Shown piece after piece: positions 38,602-50,644 of a stretch of DNA of 64,000 nucleotides (position 1 is its first letter; every line of letters begins with the position of its first letter). The stretch lies in the NCBI GenBank assembly GCA_032164245.1, contig JAVMKO010000001.1, forward strand, positions 65,640,892 to 65,704,891, in the 5' to 3' direction. Position numbers and translations under genes: made by a program. The notes under the pieces were generated by a model, which saw nothing but the letters and a program-made list of their open reading frames with translations, had not been told where the DNA came from and ran no database searches. This DNA comes from Sternotherus odoratus. Its lineage: Eukaryota > Chordata > Testudines > Kinosternidae.

Positions 38602-39216
38602 TTTACTCTTAAATAGTTTTGTATTTTGCAGGATCCATTGAATACTTGCAGCCAATTTGGTGAATGTGGCTGCAAGTGTTCAGTGGCACTCTCCACTGCC
38701 ATTCACTTCACAGTACGTGCCTGGCACTTTCCAGGATCGGTGACCATGGAGCATATACTATGGAATGTGTGGCATCTATAATACTTCTATTACCCCCACA
38801 CCCCAGCCAATATTGTAGTCTATAACTAGATCTTCCTTCTATAACTGTGAGCAGAATATAATGTATTTGTCCCAGTGATCTTACCATTAACAGAAAATGT
38901 TGCATAAGGATATTACTGACTGCTTTAAAGGCGAACACATATCTCTTGTTATGTCCAACATCTCTGCTAACTTGTAATTCCAGTTTTACACTTTTATTAG
39001 TCAGAGCCAGTTGTCTCCTATAAATTGGTTTCTACCAATAACCTGACTGTGCTGAACTCTCTAATCTAACTTCGGTGCACTTACTAACTTTTATACCCTG
39101 ATCTTTCCTGCAAAAGTGAGAATTGTAAGATTTTATTTTGATATACTTTTGACCAGTGACCTTCTGCCATGGGATTAACAGCTAACAAGAGCTAAGCTCA
39201 AATAGTTACAGGTTCC

Positions 39217-39413
39217 TCTTAAAACTAAAGAAAGTGAGGAATACTTGTAGCACCTTAGAGACTAACTAGTTTATTTCAGCATAAGCATAGCAGGGCTAGC
39301 CCATAACAGCTTATGCTGAAATAAACCAGTTAGTCTCTAAGGTGCTACAAGTATTCCTCGCTTTCTTTACGGATACAGACTAACACGGCTGCTAGTCTTG
39401 ATCTTAAAACTAA
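39217..39413. mobile_element. Penelope-like palindrome, second subfamily, 12-bp TSD
   Basis: The insert 39229-39401 is flanked by tcttaaaactaa (39217-39228 and 39402-39413). The arms aatacttgtagcaccttaga...tttatttcagcataagc and gcttatgctgaaataaacca...ggtgctacaagtattcc are inverted. The right edge reads ggatacagactaacacggct. The hammerhead-like segment in the centre is decayed (ccataacagc in place of ccacgaaagc). Confidence 0.72.
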
Positions 39414-39779
39414 GAAACTGATTTGGGTCCCCACCCAGAAATCTGGGAATCCCCTTGTCCTCCCCCAGCACACTGAATAAGCAAAACTACTTCTCTTACA
39501 AGCATTGAGTCTGTATGAACAAATGAAAACTTTAGTGGCGGAAAAGGGAATAACACAGCATTAACTTGAAAAAATACAGCAACAATACATCTAATGGATC
39601 ATGCAGTAATTTTGGCAGTAGACCATTGACTCATTTCTTCACCTGCCAGAGTGAATATCCAAAAGGCAAATGTCCCTTTCCCACATCACTTCACTCTTCT
39701 CCATCCTAAACCCCACTCACAGTTGGCTGTTGGTGGGTAATCCTAGAGTCTTGAAGTGCACTCAGGCAAGCCTGTCTCT

Positions 39780-40397
39780 AGTCCTTTAGGACTAGCCCTA
39801 AGCACTGCCCAAAGCACGCACCCTCACCCCTTCCTGCATCACAACCACCTGCCCCAGCCCTAAGCCTCCAGCCTGCATCCTGCACCTCCTCATGTACCCC
39901 ACACCCTATCCCAGCTTTGAGCCCCATCACACAGCCAAACTCCCTCCTGGAGCCCAGACCCTAAACTCTCTCCTATGCTCCAACCCCCTGCCCCAGCTTG
40001 GAAATCCCTCCCACACTCGAAAGCCCTTGGATCAGCCCAGAGTCCCCTCCTGCACCCCAAGCCCCTTATCCCCAGACCCACTTCAGAGCCCACACCTCCA
40101 CTCAGAGCTCTCACACCCCCCCTCTAACACCCTGCCCCAGCCTGAAGCCCCCTCCTGCACTCTAAATCCCTCATTTCTAGCCCCACCCCTGAGCCTGCAG
40201 CCCCAACCAGGAGCCGGTATCCCCTCCCACACCCCAACTCCCTGCCCTAGTCTGGTGAAAATGAGTGAGTGGGTGTTGGGGAGAGCGAGCGACGGAGGGA
40301 GAGGGGATGGAGTGAGAAGGGGGCGGGGCAGAGGTGCTGCAGGGGGCAGGGCACGGGTGTTCGGTTTTGTGTGATTTGAAAGTTGGCAACTCTACCT
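39780..40397. mobile_element. hAT-like C-rich repeat with right terminus
   Basis: A degenerate C-rich minisatellite-like interior ('ccctgccccagcctgaagcccc' phrases, 39790-40250) is followed by gagcgagcgacggagggaga, gtgttcggttttgtgtgatt and gaaagttggcaactctacctg. The last part is a hAT-type terminus (CAGGGTTGCCAACTTTC in reverse). The left terminus is not seen. The frames of 74 and 160 codons here are compositional. Confidence 0.5.
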
Positions 40398-40450
40398 GCA
40401 GCTCTTAATACTGCCTATCACAATGGGATAGGCATCGGTTGGGGCCTCAA

Positions 40451-40677
40451 AGGTATGTCTACCCGGCCCATGGAGGTGAGCCTCCCAGCCTGTATTGATG
40501 TATTTGGGCTAGCAGGGCTCTCACTAGCATTCTAAAGAGCCCACCCCCATCCCGGGGCTTTAGAACCTGAGCTCTAGCCTGAATTGTAATTTCAAGGTGC
40601 TGTCTATATAGCTTTTTTTAGAGCAGTCGCCCAAACCAATCTGGGAGACTGGCTTCCACTGTTTGTGTAGACATACT
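40451..40677. mobile_element. MITE with 'aggtatgtctac' ends
   Basis: Starts aggtatgtctacccggccc and ends gtgtagacatact, an inverted repeat of about 12 bp. The interior contains ggtgagcctcccagcctgta and cccggggctttagaacctga. Probably PIF/Harbinger class by its ends; a target duplication was not confirmed. Confidence 0.5.
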
Positions 40678-43600
40678 GTAAGTGCTACTGTACTGCAGTT
40701 AACTATCATCACCATACCTTGGGCTTAACACTTTTGATTAATTTAGTCATTAGACAATGCGTTTATGTTTAAAATATTGTAAGGTATTAGAGTAATTGGG
40801 AAACTCCTAGGGATGGGGGATTTCTGTGGGGGACCAGGGGAGGAGGTAACATGGGCCAGGGGTGGGGGAGTCTGGTGGGACTGGTGTAGTATAGGAAACT
40901 GCTCCATGTAGGAATGTGCTATCTGTAGCAGTTACTCATATGCAGTAGATTGTAAAAAAAAACTGCTATTGTAAAAAACTGCTATGTGATGTAACTACTC
41001 CCTACAGATTGCAATTTTATCATAAAGTTTGTGAAACTGCTATCTCTAGGAATTTGCTACCTGGAGCAGCGAGAGGTAGCAAATTGTTATCTGTAGGCGT
41101 TACTGATACTTATGGTTGTTCTTATTTGCTGACTTGTCCTACTTTGCTAAAACTTGACAATGGTGTGAAAAGGAAGCATAATGTCTTCAGCTTCCAAATG
41201 GCCCTGCCTGGATTCATTGTAGGGGACTTGGGACATGTGGAGGATAATTTAAACTCTTAATTTCCTTAGAGTTTGCTTTCAGTATACTTCTATGCTGGTG
41301 CAATCTCTGATCATTAGAGTTTATCAACTAATCAGGCAGGTAAAGGCAGCAATGCACTTGTCCTGTTGCCTTGACTGAGAAGGGTTTCTGATCAAAGCGA
41401 GCGTAGATTCCAACAAGGTCCTGAGTTAATATCTCATTGGAGATGAAAGGGCTTGTTCAGAAATAGATGTTGAAGTGTGTAGGGTAAAGGTGAGCCACAT
41501 GGGTTTGTCTCCACACACGTATATTTTATTCTCTGGGGGCTGGATAGAAAGGAGAGAGAAGACTTTTGCATTTCCTATTTCAGTTTACTGAGGACCTCAA
41601 TTTCTTCCTGCCAGAAGCAGTTCCTATCTATTTATTACAGGGTCAAAATATGGCTGCCATTACACGGAGGCATTAGAGGTGATCCTTTTCTTCCCTCAAA
41701 CACTCCCATGCAAATGGAAGCCATAAAGTTGCTGCTGACTAAATAGCCTGATGGCAAATGGGTGGGGGCAGAAGGCAGTGCCAGCTGTACTGAGCACCCC
41801 AGAGGAGCCATGCATTGTGTGGAACGTATGCCGCTACACCTATTCGGTACTGATGAGGGCAAACCCAACACTCACTCCCCAGTGCTCCTGGTGGCCCTGG
41901 CTTCCACCGGCATAAACACCCCTCCTACAACCATTCCTTGAAGATGTATCACCTTCTCCTCCTACACACTATTGCTTTAGAGCCATTACTGAGCCTGCAG
42001 TTGGCAAAGTGCTCATGATCTCTATAAAACCTGACATAGGATGATTATAGCTGTTGCTACTGAGGATCTCAAACTCAGACAAACTTTAGTGGGGCGGTAA
42101 AGAGTTCTATTGAAAAACTGACATGGTATTTTTTGGTGAGGTGAATGGCTCTTTAAAGGTTCAGGCTTCACCCACGAATGAACAAACGAGCCAGGGAAGC
42201 AGCCTAGCAAAATAAATAAACCTACCTGGCTATTTACACTAGGGAGGATAAATGATGCTGAGTCCTGCAGCTGATGGAAGATGATATAAACCAGTCTCAC
42301 ACAGATCTCTCTCGTTCCCACAGCTTTTGGCTCAGCTCTGAGCATGCCCGACCCAGTCACACTCCCTACTTCCATCTGGCTTCTCTCACTCAGCACAAAA
42401 CCAAATGCACACAAGATGGCATTTAGAAAGGTGAGCGTTTCACTTGATGAACCTGCGAGTTAATAGATGCTGCTTCTGGAAATACAGCAGGGGAGTATAC
42501 TAGACAGACTCATCAGGCCTTTGGAGAATTTACAAGAGGAATCCAGAAAAGTTTATAAATTGGGATTCTGCAGTGATGTACTGAGAGCCAGGATTTCCAC
42601 TGACTTGCTGTGTAACCTTGGGCAACTCACATCACCTTGTGTGCCTCCAGTTTCTCCTCTCAACTTCCCCCCTCTTCTGATCTGCTATGAATGTGACAGG
42701 GCATCAACCCCAGAGCAGACATGAGAAAGTTCAGAGGTAGAAAGCTTTATGGATGACTAATGCCCTGTCACAATTTGTTACCATTGTGAAATTGCCATTG
42801 TAAATGTGGATACAACTATAGAGTGCAATTTTTCAAAATATAAACCCTTTACTATTGTAACAAGATATCTAAACAAGAACAGTTTAGTTTTTGTTTCAAT
42901 CGTTTTTTTAAAAAAAACAAGCATCTGGACATATTTATAGATACAGTTATTAACACATTTTTCTCTCTTGACTACCGGTACTACCTGCCCTGAATCCTGG
43001 TGAATATCACCATAACCTTTAAATTGTGCTCCCTTACTATCAGCAGTTATCAGTCGCCTACACCATTAGCAATACTTGCAACACCCCGTAGACTCAGGAA
43101 AGTGGTGTGGTCAGAAAAAACAAAAACAAGGCTAAAAATGTACTCCTTTTAAATATATAAAGCTATATAATTAACCATAAAAAGGATATGCTGTAGCTAG
43201 GTGAGAGAATATTTTCTGCTTTAAAATATTTGAAATCAATTAAATATTGTTGACAAACAGGAATAAAGCTAATAGGTAATTAAATATAAAATGTAAAAAA
43301 AAATTACTAACAAGGAGCACAGAATATATTCTGTAAAATTAGAAAAAACAAGATAGGACATGCTGGTAAATCTGATATTTTAACCAGAGCAATTTAAGAA
43401 GAATGCACAAGAGAATAAAATGATAAATAGTCACTAATGTTTTACTATTATACAGAAGTCATATAACAGTCTAACATTTTTAATATAGAATGCAGGTAGT
43501 TATATTATTAACTGTAATGACTTCTGTAAAAGGAAGACAAACTCACAGGCTTGAGACAGGAATGAGATGAACGTGCAGTCTAATCCAGTTGCATACAAAT

Positions 43601-44320
43601 GATCTCATCTGAATAAAATTAATGTTTGCATTTTATAAAACTCTGAAAACACTGCAATTTCCACTGTCTTTCTGGAGTTTCTTAAATTTTCTTGAAAACC
43701 AGAAAACATATTAGAGAGAGAGAGAAAGAGATATCTAACCTTCTGGCTAATATAGTTAGAGATCACTGAAAACTCTTGCAGTACCTTGGATTTTAAATTC
43801 TCATTTCAGTTTTATAATTCAGGTTTATATTAGATTACAGCAAAAATAATTTGTTTGAGATGATTTATGTCATATTGGCAATTTTAATAAAGTGAAAAAA
43901 GTTGATTACAAATGTGTTTTATTTAAAATGTACTCATGCATTTCAAAAGAATAATGAGATGCCAAGGTCTCACATTAAGATGGATAATATATTAACGTCT
44001 TTAATTACATTTTACATCTACAAAGTAAACTTTTTAAAATGTTAATTGTACATTTGTGTTGTTTTTCTGCATTTCACCATTAAGGGAATAAAGTATCTTT
44101 GATTATATGTATTTTGTTTTTTTCATTTGGATTTATTTCCAAAAGCTGATGTTTTTGATTTATTTAATGAATGAGCACCTCAGAGTTAAGTACTATATTT
44201 TTCTAAAGCTTCTCTTCAGCTATTAAGTACAAAAAATAAATAAGTCAAGAAATATCTATTCTTAAGATGGTCTGACAGCCAGACAAATTTTTCTTCACAG
44301 TATGTTAAATAATGCAATGC
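40678..44320. other. Intergenic DNA with one MIR trace
   Basis: A MIR-like core (ttgctgtgtaaccttgggca...actcacatcaccttgtgtgc...ctccagtttctcct) lies at about 42600-42660. A GA-rich microsatellite lies at 43713-43730. The frames at 41009-41260, 41635-41871, 42022-42414 and 42467-42724 show no recognisable domains. No gene. Confidence 0.4.
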
Positions 44321-44324
44321 ACTG

Positions 44325-44450
44325 AGCAATCTGGCTCCAATCTAGCAAAGCATTTAAGCATAAGAGTAGCTTGACTTGAAATCAGTGGAACTACTCACAT
44401 GCTTAAGATTAAACAGAGGAAGTTTTTTGATGGATTGGAGCCAGATTCCT
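44325..44450. repeat. Palindromic interspersed repeat ('ggctccaatctagcaaagca')
   Basis: tctggctccaatctagcaaa...catttaagcataagagtagc...ggaactactcacatgcttaa...gatggattggagccaga is an imperfect inverted repeat of about 120 bp. It belongs to the old 'tgatcctgcaaag...cacatgctta' repeat class of amniotes. Confidence 0.5.
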
Positions 44451-45489
44451 CATCATCTTGCAGAACGGAGTCTAATATGAACTCAAAATAAGTATAATTT
44501 AAAACATAAAGTGCTTTAAAATAAAATTAGGACAACCTGGCTTGTAGAGCATGAAGCTTGGTGAGAAGGTGCATAGAGCTTCCCTTGCCCCTCATATGCC
44601 TGCATAAGAGTCAAACAGGATAGGGAACTAGTATTCCCTTAAGCCCCAGGTGTTCACAGCCTTAAGGAATCTGGGGGTGTGGCCATGCCCTCAGGCCCAT
44701 GTGCATATGCTGCTTTGGCAGCAGCCTCTGGACATGTGGGTGGGAAATGCCTACGGTTTCTTTCTGAAGCAACAATAAGGAGCTCTGTGAAGCATGGTGC
44801 CTGGAGCCCATCCTGTCCCACACTGCCAACAAGACTCAGAGACCCTCTATCCTGCCCCTCCCACCCTCCCTGAATCTCAAAGTTGTAAAGTCAAAATGTA
44901 CATATACTGGGACAACTGCATTTTAGTAGAAGTTGGATTAAGGTAGTAAATTGCATTGGAGAAAGGAAAATTAAGTTAATTTTGTTTTTAAATATAACAA
45001 TTATAAAATTAAATGAAATAAAAAGCCTACACAGAAACAAACAAGAGAAGTAATTAGGAGAAAGGAAATTATGAAATTAATAAATAATTCCGCAGGCCTG
45101 AGTGAGCTTTCACCTAACCTTTCAAGATATGAAAAAGGAACTACAGCCCTGTATATTAACTGCAAAATCCAAAAGACAGATAATGTGTGAGGCAAATGTG
45201 AGAAGAAGGGTCTTGTCATCTCAATTGTGTTCAGATCCCTTACTCTCCTCTGAGTGGTGGAAGAGAACAAGAAAGGAAATGAAAGAAACATACACAGAGA
45301 GAGAAAAAATAAATGTCACTACGTAAAATATTGAAGAAATGAAGAACTGAATAATTAAATACTAAATAATGAGGAATGGTAGAATGAACCCCCCGACCAC
45401 ACATTTCCATCATAAATAAGTAGTAACCAAACCACAGTTCCTATTCTTTAGTGTAATTTAAGTTCTAAGGAAATTTGGGGGGAGGGGGC

Positions 45490-45665
45490 GGTTGAGAGTC
45501 AAGAGAACCTACATTTAAAACCCTGCTGTAACAGTGACTCATTGTGTCACTTCACCGTTCTGTCTCCGTTTCTTCATCTATAAAACAGGAATAATAATGT
45601 TTACTCACCTATTTCACAGCAAAGGTGGTGTAAGGATTAGTTAAGTCTGTGCAGTATTTTGAACA
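45490..45665 (+). mobile_element. MIR SINE
   Basis: attgtgtcacttcaccgttc...tctccgtttcttcatctata...aaacaggaataataatg...ctatttcacagcaaagg...taaggattagttaa matches the MIR core and LINE2-type 3' segment in order. It is an ancient, non-coding insertion. Confidence 0.75.
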
Positions 45666-46429
45666 TGTAAACTATGATGATAATTACAAAGCTGTCCTAA
45701 GAAGAAAGTTGTTCTGTTGTGCCATTCACACCCTGAGGATTCCACATAAGGATTTTAATGATCTAATGATCACTGGAGCACAAATTCCATAAAATACATA
45801 AACACACTTAAGTTATTGTTCCACCCATTGTAAAAAAATATAAACAAAAACAAAAAACAAACAAAAAAGTAGTACAGATAAAGTGCACTGTGGCCATTGT
45901 AAGATCAGAGCGTTCAGCACCTCTTATGGTCATGCCTAATGGGAGGAAATACAGCACTTGCTCATATCCATTTTAAATCAGAGCGATAATACAGTTATTA
46001 TTTAGTTATATTTTAACTGGTGTGATGATTAAACACTTACAATGTGTTCAGTGTAAAGAATAAAAATTATCATGACTAAGTAACAAAACTCTCAAAGGAT
46101 GTTGTCTATTTCATTTAATAACTAATTCAATTAATTATGTTCTTTCCATTGATTCTGAATCATTCACTTCTGGCTATTGTTCAGTTTGGAATTATATCAG
46201 GGGAGGGAAAGAGATAGATATGGGAACTGCGCAATGACAGATGGAGCTGGGCAGAAGGCAGTGGTACAAAGCTATTTTAGGTTTCTTCAAGTCATGTGGT
46301 GTTGAAAGACATCAGACAACCGGAACAAATTATTCTTGATGGGACAACATAAGCCACGAAGTGTAGATGATAATGAAAGGCAGTTGTAATAACTAGTGTC
46401 ACACTGGGCAGCTGATGAAATTTAAAGCC

Positions 46430-46525
46430 AAAGTTTTCAAAAGTAATCACAGATTGAGGACAAATTGAGATACCCAGAGCCTGATTTTTCAAAGGGGCTG
46501 AGAACCAGATGTCCACTTAAAATCA
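46430..46525. repeat. Degenerate 'ttttcaaa-gg' interspersed repeat
   Basis: aagttttcaaaagtaatcac...gagcctgatttttcaaaggg...gctgagaaccagatgtccac...ttaaaatcaatgggatct is a phrase set of a common old amniote repeat related to the one at 21850-22150. Confidence 0.4.
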
Positions 46526-46714
46526 ATGGGATCTGTGGGCGATGTTGTTTTTCCACAATTTCTGCCTGTGCACGTCGGCGGAAGCATTCTATGTATAGGT
46601 CCAGACTGTCATTTCGACCCTCAGGAGGAGTCCATGTGGAGTTCTTCTTCTTGTGCTGCTGGTGGGATGGTGTCTGTGTATCAGTGTGCTGTTCCATGTT
46701 GTCTTGAAATTACA

Positions 46715-47117
46715 GATTTAAAAGTCACCGTATTGCATCAAAAAAACTTCAAGACCAGACTGCAAAGAGAAACTGCAGAGCTGCAATTCATTTGCAAATT
46801 TGACACAATCAATCTGGGATTGAACAAAGATCTTGAATGGCTTGCTAATTACAAAAACAGCTTCTCCTCTCTCCGAGTTCACACCTCCAATTCAGCTGCT
46901 AGAGGAATACCTCACCCTCCCTGATTTGAGATAACAAGCTGGTTCAGGCTGATTGAACTAACCTTGTTACCTCCTACCTGGTTCTTGCCTACTTATCTAT
47001 ACCTGCCCCTGGACACTTCCACTGCTTGCATCTGATGAAGTGGGTATTAGCCCATGAAAGCTTATGCTTGAAAACTTTAGTTAGTCTTTAAGGTGCCACA
47101 GGACTCTTTGTTACCTG
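46715..47117 (+). pseudogene. Penelope-like element C-terminal coding remnant plus 3' repeat
   Basis: One frame from about 46715 to 46920 reads KVTVLHQKNFKTRLQRETAE, then a block at 46799-46852 that reads FDTINLGLNKDLEWLANY. From memory this resembles the C-terminal tail of Penelope/Neptune-type retroelement proteins, following the GIY-YIG endonuclease. A non-coding stretch follows, then the same terminal-repeat module found elsewhere in the window (47032-47117). No upstream reverse transcriptase is visible, so the copy is 5'-truncated. The Penelope assignment is inference; a profile search would settle it. Confidence 0.6.
47032..47069 (+). ncRNA. Hammerhead-ribozyme-like core, best-preserved copy
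   Basis: CTGATGA (47032-47038), helix II GTGGG/CCCAT with loop tattag, GAAA (47056-47059), then helix III AGC-TTAT-GCT and a T at the H17 cleavage position. All invariant core residues of the hammerhead consensus are present in order. Hammerhead motifs are known in the terminal repeats of Penelope-like elements. The helix I strands next to the core do not pair clearly here, so self-cleavage of this copy is uncertain. Confidence 0.6.
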
Positions 47118-47189
47118 TGCCGTGGTGAGTTATTGAAATTGTCATTCTGGTACCTGATGACCCCCTTCTCTTTCATGGGCCAAGCTTCC

Positions 47190-47590
47190 TGGTGGAACTA
47201 AAGCTCTTATGATATGCCCATAGCCATATGACTCTCATGATGCACCACACTGCTTGGCTGGGGGAACCATGTTGCATCTTAGAATCAGAGATAGTCCAGT
47301 CAGGGAGTCTGACCCCTAGAGAGAATAGGGAATGGGATGCCCAAACTACAATTTCCATGAGGCAATGTGTCACCACAGGAAAATGCAGTTTAATGCTGAC
47401 CTGATTGAAAATGAAATATTTTGGGTCAGTTCAACAAACTGTAATATGTTGATTCAGCTCTAGCAAAACTGAAACAAAATTGAAATATTTTGGCAAAACT
47501 GACATAAAAAATTCTGAGTTTGCAGAAAGTGTGTTTTCCACAATGAAAATGTCATTAGAAATTTCCTGACCAGCTCTTGGTAGAACACCA
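47190..47590 (+). repeat. Degenerate interspersed repeat, copy 2
   Basis: Shares ordered phrases with 20342-20700 (agagagaatagggaa, caatttccatgaggc, gtcaccacaggaaaatgcag, tttaatgctgacctgattga) and ends in an AT-rich tttggcaaaactgac...cctgaccagctctt segment. Family not identified. Confidence 0.4.
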
Positions 47591-48174
47591 TGAATTAGAT
47601 CTTCAGACAACATACATACAAACATATATCATCAGAGGATCTGGTTGACCAAGGATACCAAAATGTGACCCTAGAATGCTAACTTTCCTAATTCCCTCAC
47701 CTTTTCACCTTTTTTTAATTAAATGGACTCATAAATTCTGTTACAAAGAGTGAAAGACATTGGACTCTATGTATGCAGTCTCTAGTGATACTCTCCCAAT
47801 ACTCTCATAACTTATGAAAGTGTTTTAGCTTCAAATATCATGTGCCTGTGTATATGGTTTGGGAAATATTAGTACATTTCACTTTTATAAGAAAATTTAA
47901 CTGGAGAAAGGATTGTATCAGTGTTGTAAACTCTTGTAATTTTTTCATGGGTGTTATGATTTTTTCAAAAGCCTCAGCTCCCAGACTTTCTTGATTATAT
48001 GAAAATCCCAGCTTTCATTTAAAATTAAATTCCTAGCCTTTGTGGTTGCAGAGAAAAGCTTGCAAATGGTAAACTTCAAGACTCCAAAAGCAAAAGACAA
48101 ATAAAAAAGACCCCAACAGTTATTTTTTAAATTATGCTTTTAATCCAGTTTTATGATTTTTAGAGGACTGACTC

Positions 48175-48474
48175 TTAGTCCAGGTCTACAATGGGAGCAG
48201 GGATCGACCTAAGACATGGAACTTCAGCTACAGGAATAGTGCCGCTTAAGTTGACATGTCATAGGCTGACTTACCTCGGCATCCTCATGGCAGCGAGTTG
48301 ACTGTTGCCACTCCCCTGTCAACTTTGCTTCCACCTCTCGCGTTGGTGGAGTGCTGGAGGCGATGGGGAGAGTGCTTCAGGATCGATTTATCATATCTAC
48401 AGTAGATGTAATCAATCGACCCTGAGAGATTGATCGCTACCCACTGATCCAGCGGGTAATGTAGACCTGCCTTA
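48175..48474 (+). mobile_element. Harbinger-like MITE, copy 4, with TTA TSD
   Basis: The element 48178-48471 starts gtccaggtctaca and ends tgtagacctgcc, with TTA at 48175-48177 and 48472-48474. The inner phrases aacttcagctacagg, cggcatcctcatggc and ggatcgatttatc match the other three copies. Confidence 0.8.
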
Positions 48475-49384
48475 ATTTTTGAATACTTGAGGGTGGCAAT
48501 TCTGTGGTAATTAAACTAACCATACACAGGAGAATGCTTCTATCACAGTGTGTCAACAGAAAATCTGGAACCTCTCAGCAGAACTGGTATGTTACTCTGG
48601 CATATAAATGGCAGACCTTTCATAATAAATGCTTGTGTTTATTCATAGCTCATTTGAAGTAGTATGTTAGGATCTCTGATATTACTTTTGTAGGCATTGT
48701 TTTGGAGTAGCATTCTAAAATTGCTACTTGGTTATTTATCTAACTTTTTGTGGTATAAAATCCATTCAACAATGGTAGGAAATTGAATCCATACCAACTA
48801 GAATGGATAGGCAGAAGTATCCAATGTTAATGCTATCATAACAGAAAACTTTAACAACTGTGTCATTTAGAGTGCAGGAAAAGATTAGCAATGTTGTTCC
48901 AAGGATATGTTTGACTTTATAATAGCAATGATAAAGACAGCTTTGCAGAAAACTAATAACTTTATCTGACAATTCTAGGATAAAAGTCAACAAGAATATC
49001 AAGGAAGTGAGGACATAAGTGTGGTTGACCAGGCAAGCCAACGCTTTTTCAGTAAGCATAAGAAACTTTTTATGAAAATGGTACCAACAGTATGACAAGT
49101 CAATTTCTTATATAGACACATGCAAAGAATTCTATCTATAAACCAAACCATATAATGGAAATATATGCTTTGCAGAATGGGCGGGGGGGGGGGGGGGGGA
49201 GGAGCACAATGGCTGGCAGTCCTTAGTCTGGAAAAATAAGTGGTTCAAAATGTGTGCTAAACTTTGACCCAACTTGTGTCAGTGCCACATCACAGTATCC
49301 TGCTTTATCCTTCTTTAGTGCCCTGATCAGATATCAAAGCTAGCATTTAAATGTTCGATATTTACCAACAGACACAACACTCTT
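48475..49384. other. AT-rich intergenic DNA with a G17 tract
   Basis: A run of 17 G (49183-49199) is the only notable item. The minus-strand frame at 48766-49098 is AT-rich and unrecognised. Confidence 0.45.
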
Positions 49385-49693
49385 CAGGAGTTGGCAACCT
49401 TTCAGAAGTGGTGTGCCGAGTTTTCATTTATTCACTCTAATTTAAGGTTTCACATGCCAGTAATACATTTTAATGTTTTTAGAAGGTCTCTTTCTATGTC
49501 TTTAATATATAACTAAACTATTGTTGTATGTAAAGTAAATATGGTTTTTTAAATGTTTAAGAAGCTTCATTTAAAATTAAATTAAAATGCAGAGCTACTT
49601 GGATCGGTGGCCAGGACCTGGGCAGTTTGAGTGCCACTGAAAATTAGCTTGCATGCCGCCTTTGGCACTCGTGCCATAGGTTGCCTACCCCTG
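49385..49693 (-). mobile_element. Non-autonomous hAT-type transposon, 309 bp
   Basis: The ends are caggagttggcaacct (49385) and aggttgcctacccctg (ending 49693), inverted repeats of the CAGGGGTAGGCAACC class. The interior (gtggtgtgccgagt, ttcactctaatttaaggt, aatgcagagctacttg, gagtgccactgaaaa) matches a widespread reptile hAT family in reverse orientation. The expected 8-bp TSD is no longer recognisable (acactctt versus ctctatgt). Confidence 0.8.
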
Positions 49694-50644
49694 CTCTATG
49701 TCGTGATTTTATGTGTGGCAAGTAAGGGTATGAAAGAAAGCACACTAGCCTGCAAGTCAATAAGTCACACTGTGCCCCCACTACTGTGCACTAAGTATTC
49801 TGTGGGGTGCTTTATCCTACTGCTGTTTAAGTGCACTATGGAATGTTTAGTGCATGGTAGGAGGGGCCACATGGTAACTTAATGTATAGTAGGCAAATGT
49901 GCTTTATATTTACATCGGGTTTGCAATGCACTAAGTCACTGTTCAGACAAGCCCTAAGAAAGAAGGATCATGATATCTCATGTACTGCTTTATGGTGGAC
50001 TTTGACAGATGTTACCTTTATTAGAAGGACTGCAGTATCTTGTTTTTATGCATGCCATGTTGTACTGGAATTTCACTGGTTATACTCATTAGATATTACA
50101 AAATATCCATTGTATCGCATCTTGATCTTTGCTACAGCTCCTCCTTTTTCAAACTCTCTGCTTCCTTATAAGCACAACATAAACTTTATAGACAGTCGAC
50201 AATCCCAGTGAAATGAGAAGAGAAGCAGTCAAATTAGTATTTACAAATCAAACTTATAGGAATATTATTCTGATAATGCCAGCTAATGGGACACAAAACT
50301 TTTTGTGCTTTTGCATACCTCCAGTCCCTAAATTAACAGAAAACAATTGCTATAGTATAATCTCTGGATATACAGTAAACCCTCGATTTAACGGACCCCG
50401 ATTTAACGGACTTCGGATGCAACGGACAAAATTTCCGATGCATCCGAAATCCGTTATTAGGGGGCTGCCGGCGGGGGAGCCGGTCGGGAACTGTCACCTC
50501 CTCCCCCGCCCGGCTCCCCGCAGCGGGGAGCCGGGCGGGTGGGCTGACAGGGGCTGACAGGGAGCCGGGCGGGTGGGCTGACAGGGGGCGGGCGGGGAGC
50601 CGCGCCGGGCGGAGGCAGCGGCGAGAGCAGCCGGCGGGGCGAGG

